Assembly: GCA_030042915.1 (NCBI GenBank)
Contig: JASHYS010000440.1
Location: forward strand, 1-9,182
Direction: 5' to 3'
DNA: 9,182 bases
DNA from: Acidobacteriaceae bacterium
GTDB taxonomy: Bacteria > Acidobacteriota > Terriglobia > Terriglobales > Acidobacteriaceae
This document shows, in pieces, positions 6,205-9,182 of this stretch. The notes under the pieces were generated by a model. It made no database searches. It was given only the letters and a program-made list of their open reading frames with translations, and was not told where the DNA came from. The position numbers were made by a program, and so were the translations under genes. Each line of letters starts with the position of its first letter. The first letter of the stretch is position 1.

Positions 6205-7875
6205 ATGGCGATTCGATCTCTTGCTGGATTGAGCATTCTGGCGTTGCTTACCTGCGCGTCGTATGCCCAATCCTCCGGCGATCCACCGCCCGCCGATGCG
6301 CCCGCGGCTGCCGTGTCCAGCCGAAGCTTTGCAGCCGCCGAAATTCATCCCAGCCCGCACATCAACGACCCATTTTTCGACCCTCCTCATCTCGAAGGCG
6401 ACCGCTACTTGATCTACCAGGCTACGATGGCTGACCTCATTGCCAATGCTTACCACGTCGACGTGGCCAACGTGCAGGGCGGTCCGAGCTGGCTCGAGTT
6501 CAACCGCTACGACATTCAGGCGAAAACGCCGCCAGCGACCAAAGAAGCCGACCAGAGGCTCATGTTACAGGCACTGCTGGCCGATCGTTTCCACCTCGTG
6601 GCCCACAATGGCCAAGCGCCCATGCCGGCCTACGTTCTGAAAGCCGGAAAAGACAAGCCAAAAATGAAGCAGTCAGACGGCGCGGAAGAAGCAAGGTGCG
6701 ATTGGGTGCAGCCAACACCCGGCAGCTCGCCTCAGATGGCCTTCACCTGCCACAACGAAACCATGGAGCAACTGGCGCAGCTTTTGCGGGACACGCGAGG
6801 CGGAGGCTATCTCAGCGAGCGTGAGCCCGTCGTCGACGCCACCGGATTGAAGGGCGGGTTCGATTTCGATATCAAGTGGACCCCGAATTGGGCGCGCGAT
6901 CGCGCCGACTCGGACGCGGTTTCGATTTTCGACGCGGTCGATACGCAACTGGGATTGAAGCTGGTTGAGGAAACGGCGCCGCGGCCCGCTTTGCTGGTCG
7001 ACAGCGTCGATGAATCGCCCTCGCCTGACCCTCCCGGAACCGACAAGTTGCTGCCGCCGCTGCCGCAGCCCCAGTTCGAGGTTGCAGTCATAACGCCGTT
7101 CAAGCCCGGCGGTCCTCAACATGGCTCGTTTGGCCGCGGCCGGCTCGAGGCGCACGGCATCACGCTTCAGGAATTGATTATGCTCACCTGGGACCTGAAC
7201 GATAACGACAAGGATGTGATTGTGAATGCGCCGCCATGGCTCGACAAAGACCGCTGGGACTTTTTAGCGAAGCAAAATGATGACGGTGGCGACGCGCAAA
7301 ACAAGCCGCCGGACGCAGACTTTCAGCAATTCCAGGCGATGATTCAGGTCCTGCTGGCCGAGCGCTTCGGCCTCAAGGCACACATGGAAGACCGCGTGCG
7401 CGATGCCTACAACCTGGTTGCCGCAAATCCGAAGATGACTCCGGCCGATCCGAAAACCCGCACCCGCTGCAGCGAAGGCCCCGGCCCTGACGGCAAGGAT
7501 CCGCGCATCGCGAATCCGGTCCTGAACCGGCTCCTGACCTGTCAGAACGTGACCATGACGCAGTTTGGGGAGCTGATCGCCTCGCTGGCTCCTGGTTACA
7601 TCTACCACCCCGTGCTCGACAAGACCGGGCTGACAGGCGGCTACAACTTCACACTGAGCTTCAGCACGATGGGCACGCTGCTGAACAGTCCGCCTTCCTT
7701 GTCACAAAAAGCGGGCCCGGACAGAACTGCCTCTCCCGAGTCGTCGGATCCCAATGGCGCGGTCTCTCTTTTCGACGCGGTGCATCGCGAGCTCGGTTTG
7801 AAGCTCGAAAAAGTGCAGCGGCCGGTGCCTGTGCTGGTCATCGATCACATCGACGAAAACCCGACGCCGAATTAA
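6205..7875 (+). CDS. Secreted protein with two tandem TIGR03435 domains
   Basis: Exported 556-aa protein of unknown function. ATG 6205 has GAGGT 4 nt upstream. A signal peptide (about 1-21, SYA before Q22) is followed by a Pro/Ala-rich linker. Domain 1 (about 41-270) has MADLIANAYHVDVANVQGGPSWLEFNRYDIQAK (75-107), LLADRFHL (124-131), VVDATGLKGGFDFDIKW (209-225), SIFDAVDTQLGLKL (240-253) and the ending ALLVDSVDESPSPD. Domain 2 (about 290-556) repeats the plan: FEVAVITPFKPGG (291-303), the RLEAHGITLQELI stretch (313-325), LLAERFGLKAHMED (383-396), LDKTGLTGGYNFTLSF (471-486), LFDAVHRELGLKLE (522-535) and the classic ending VLVIDHIDENPTPN. These match the TIGR03435 family, known from its expansion in Solibacter; no activity is established. 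Each domain has one Cys pair (165/182 and 422/446), plausibly disulfides. Most relatives I recall have one domain. It stands alone. Confidence 0.88.
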   Translation: MAIRSLAGLSILALLTCASYAQSSGDPPPADAPAAAVSSRSFAAAEIHPSPHINDPFFDPPHLEGDRYLIYQATMADLIANAYHVDVANVQGGPSWLEFNRYDIQAKTPPATKEADQRLMLQALLADRFHLVAHNGQAPMPAYVLKAGKDKPKMKQSDGAEEARCDWVQPTPGSSPQMAFTCHNETMEQLAQLLRDTRGGGYLSEREPVVDATGLKGGFDFDIKWTPNWARDRADSDAVSIFDAVDTQLGLKLVEETAPRPALLVDSVDESPSPDPPGTDKLLPPLPQPQFEVAVITPFKPGGPQHGSFGRGRLEAHGITLQELIMLTWDLNDNDKDVIVNAPPWLDKDRWDFLAKQNDDGGDAQNKPPDADFQQFQAMIQVLLAERFGLKAHMEDRVRDAYNLVAANPKMTPADPKTRTRCSEGPGPDGKDPRIANPVLNRLLTCQNVTMTQFGELIASLAPGYIYHPVLDKTGLTGGYNFTLSFSTMGTLLNSPPSLSQKAGPDRTASPESSDPNGAVSLFDAVHRELGLKLEKVQRPVPVLVIDHIDENPTPN

Positions 7876-7913
7876 CTCGAAAACTGAATAAGCCGCTCTG
7901 TGAACTCGAAGCG

Positions 7914-7934
7914 AGTAGCTAGAAGCTAGTAGCT
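7914..7934. repeat. Short 7-bp tandem repeat (AGTAGCT/AGAAGCT)
   Basis: Three adjacent units, AGTAGCT, AGAAGCT and AGTAGCT, lie in the 91-bp gap between the TIGR03435 gene and the RNA methyltransferase gene. The period equals that of the CCCTGTT tract at 5164-5234, but the unit differs. No terminator with a T run was seen in this gap. Confidence 0.6.
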
Positions 7935-7966
7935 GCTCTTAGAATCGGCTCAAAGGTACGAGAGCG

Positions 7967-8878
7967 ATGCCGGTTCGCGAACTCGAGAGCAAGCAAAATA
8001 AACGCCTGAAAGAGTTGCGGCAGGCGCTGGCTGCGCCTGGGCGCGGCGCGCGCTTGCTCGCCGGCCGCGCAAGCCTTGTAGGTATCGAAGGTCCGCATCT
8101 GCTTGAAGAGGCGCTGCGCGCAGGCCTGCGCGTGGCAGCTGTTTTTGTCGCAAAGGACCCGGATCGCAGGTCGGAGCGGCTGCTGGAGCGGTTGCGGCTC
8201 CCGACTGCGACCGAGGTGCTCTCGCTGCCCAGGAAGCTGCTTGACTCCGCATTGACCACCGAGACGCCTCAGTCCGTCGCCGCCTTGGTTGAGCCGCCCG
8301 ATTGGACGTGGGCGCACGTTCTTGATAGCAGCGCAAAGGCCGCACCGTTGATTGTGGTCATGGCAGGACTTCAGGATCCCGGCAACGTGGGCACGATTCT
8401 CCGCTCCGCTGAAGCCTTTGGCGCGTCCGGCGTGGTGAGTCTGCCGGGAACGGTAAGCGCCTGGAATCCGAAGGTGGTGCGCGCTTCGGCGGGAAGCGTG
8501 TTTCGCGTGCCGGTGCTCGCAGCCAGCGAGCGAGGGGCATTTGAGGAGTTGCGCGAGGCCGGCGTCCGGATTCTTGCGACGGCAGCGCAAAGGGGGCAGC
8601 CAGCCAATCTGGCGGACATGGGGGGCCCGATCGCTCTGGTGATCGGCAACGAGGGCAACGGCGTGCGTGAAGAACTGGCCGCGCAGGCCGACAGTACCAT
8701 CACGATTCCCTGCCCCGGCCCGGTGGAAAGCCTGAATGCCGCCATGGCTGCCAGCGTGCTGCTGTACGAAGCCGCGCGGCAACGCGCCTCCTCGATCTCC
8801 CATCCTTTCTCCGCCGCCTCGGGCCGCGCCGGAGAAAGGATGGGACAACACGGCGCAAAGCGAGGAGCGCGGCGATGA
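7967..8878 (+). CDS. SpoU/TrmH-family RNA 2'-O-ribose methyltransferase
   Basis: SPOUT-class, SAM-dependent enzyme of 303 aa expected to methylate a ribose 2'-OH in rRNA or tRNA. The N-terminal part (about 5-110, SKQNKRLKELRQAL, then VGIEGPHLLEEALRAGL at 38-54) is the SpoU substrate-binding domain. The catalytic knot has motif 1 LQDPGNVGTILRSAEAFG (135-152; N140, R146), motif 2 ALVIGNEGNGV (223-233) and motif 3 IPCPGPVESLNAAMAASVLLYEAARQR (247-273; E254, N257). AAAGGT lies 9 nt before ATG 7967. The target (23S rRNA G2251-like or another) cannot be told from sequence alone. Normal family homology ends near residue 273; the last 30 residues are mostly encoded by a palindromic repeat. The stop overlaps the rarA start as ATGA, so the two are probably an operon with translational coupling. 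Confidence 0.9.
   Translation: MPVRELESKQNKRLKELRQALAAPGRGARLLAGRASLVGIEGPHLLEEALRAGLRVAAVFVAKDPDRRSERLLERLRLPTATEVLSLPRKLLDSALTTETPQSVAALVEPPDWTWAHVLDSSAKAAPLIVVMAGLQDPGNVGTILRSAEAFGASGVVSLPGTVSAWNPKVVRASAGSVFRVPVLAASERGAFEELREAGVRILATAAQRGQPANLADMGGPIALVIGNEGNGVREELAAQADSTITIPCPGPVESLNAAMAASVLLYEAARQRASSISHPFSAASGRAGERMGQHGAKRGARR
8798..8845. repeat. Palindromic element with perfect 16-bp arms inside the methyltransferase C-terminus
   Basis: TCCCATCCTTTCTCCG (8798-8813) and CGGAGAAAGGATGGGA (8830-8845) are exact reverse complements separated by 16 nt, and the spacer itself can form GCC/GGC. It looks like a dispersed REP-like palindrome rather than coding sequence, yet it is read in frame. 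It lies 16 nt before the rarA Shine-Dalgarno and has no U run. Confidence 0.8.
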
Positions 8879-9182
8879 GCCTCTTCGACGACGAACCCGG
8901 TCAGTTGCTAAACGAGCCATTGCCCTCGTCCAAAAGTCTCCCCCGCGGAGCGGTGCCGCTGGCGGAGCGCATGCGCCCGCGCAGCCTGGAGGAGTTGGTC
9001 GGACAGGAGCATCTGGTGGGGCCGGGCAAGCCACTGCGCGTGCAGATCGAACGCGACGATACCAGCTCGATGATTTTCTGGGGTCCGCCGGGCGTGGGCA
9101 AGACCACGCTGGCCAAAATCATCGCGGAGACAACCAAAGCCAGCTTCATTGAGTTTTCCGCCGTCACCAGCGGCATCAAGGA
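8875..9182 (+). CDS. rarA: Replication-associated recombination protein A (RarA/MgsA), N-terminal part
   Basis: AAA+ ATPase of the RarA/MgsA/WRNIP1 family, which acts at stalled replication forks alongside SSB and recombination proteins. The visible 102 residues contain PLAERMRPRSLEELVGQEHLVGPGKPLR (28-55), the signature N-terminal segment of the family, and Walker A GPPGVGKTT (70-78) preceded by SMIFW. Next come LAKIIAETTKASFIEFSAVTSGIK, also typical; Walker B, sensor and tetramerisation regions lie beyond the window. ATG 8875 has GAGGAG (8862-8867) 7 nt upstream and overlaps the methyltransferase stop by 4 nt. The alternative family, RuvB, is disfavoured by the RPRSLEELVGQEHL wording and the short N-terminus. 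Confidence 0.93.
   Translation, partial: MSLFDDEPGQLLNEPLPSSKSLPRGAVPLAERMRPRSLEELVGQEHLVGPGKPLRVQIERDDTSSMIFWGPPGVGKTTLAKIIAETTKASFIEFSAVTSGIK

Noticed and set aside
7919..9034. 371-codon minus-strand frame antisense to the RNA methyltransferase and rarA
   Set aside because: It covers two well-supported genes and shows only Arg/Ala/His-rich shadow sequence.

Overview
The window is GC-rich, gene-dense bacterial DNA. It probably comes from an Acidobacteriota soil bacterium (Terriglobales or Bryobacterales-like). The main pointers are a tandem TIGR03435-domain secreted protein (a family expanded in soil acidobacteria), a Tat-dependent gluconate/sugar dehydrogenase pair, a YncE-like propeller lipoprotein, and intergenic period-7 and palindromic repeats. 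This placement is inference from content, because there is no rRNA or other phylogenetic marker here.

Left part, minus strand (1-3250). A propeller-type lipoprotein gene is followed, after a 111-bp gap holding a perfect 7-bp hairpin, by a Tat-signal small subunit (gluconate 2-dehydrogenase subunit 3 family). The stop codon of that gene overlaps the start of a GMC-family FAD oxidoreductase, which runs off the left edge. The small-then-large subunit order, the missing export signal on the large subunit and its cysteine cluster match the bacterial FAD-dependent sugar dehydrogenase architecture. An electron-accepting cytochrome subunit could lie beyond position 1.

Middle part (3251-5882). A plus-strand DUF92 integral membrane protein, possibly on a near-leaderless transcript, ends at a terminator-like hairpin with a 10-T run. 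It converges on two minus-strand genes: a YdcF/SanA-like DUF218 membrane protein and, upstream of it, the tRNA t6A biosynthesis enzyme TsaC/Sua5 (TTG start supported by a good Shine-Dalgarno). Between these two lie a tandem CCCTGTT-type 7-bp repeat and a CGAACA/TGTTCG palindrome just before the DUF218 start codon.

Right part, plus strand (5883-9182). A 322-bp divergent intergenic region, with several inverted repeats around a candidate -10 element, precedes a secreted protein with two TIGR03435 domains, each with a cysteine pair. Next come a SpoU/TrmH-family RNA methyltransferase and the start of rarA (AAA+ ATPase), overlapping by ATGA. The last 30 residues of the methyltransferase are largely encoded by a perfect 16-bp-arm palindromic element that appears to have been absorbed into the reading frame.

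No CRISPR array, prophage, transposase, complete tRNA or rRNA was seen, and I found no convincing undescribed multi-gene system. The best leads are the two-domain TIGR03435 protein, the palindromic element inside the methyltransferase tail, the inverted repeats of the divergent promoter region, and the dehydrogenase pair.
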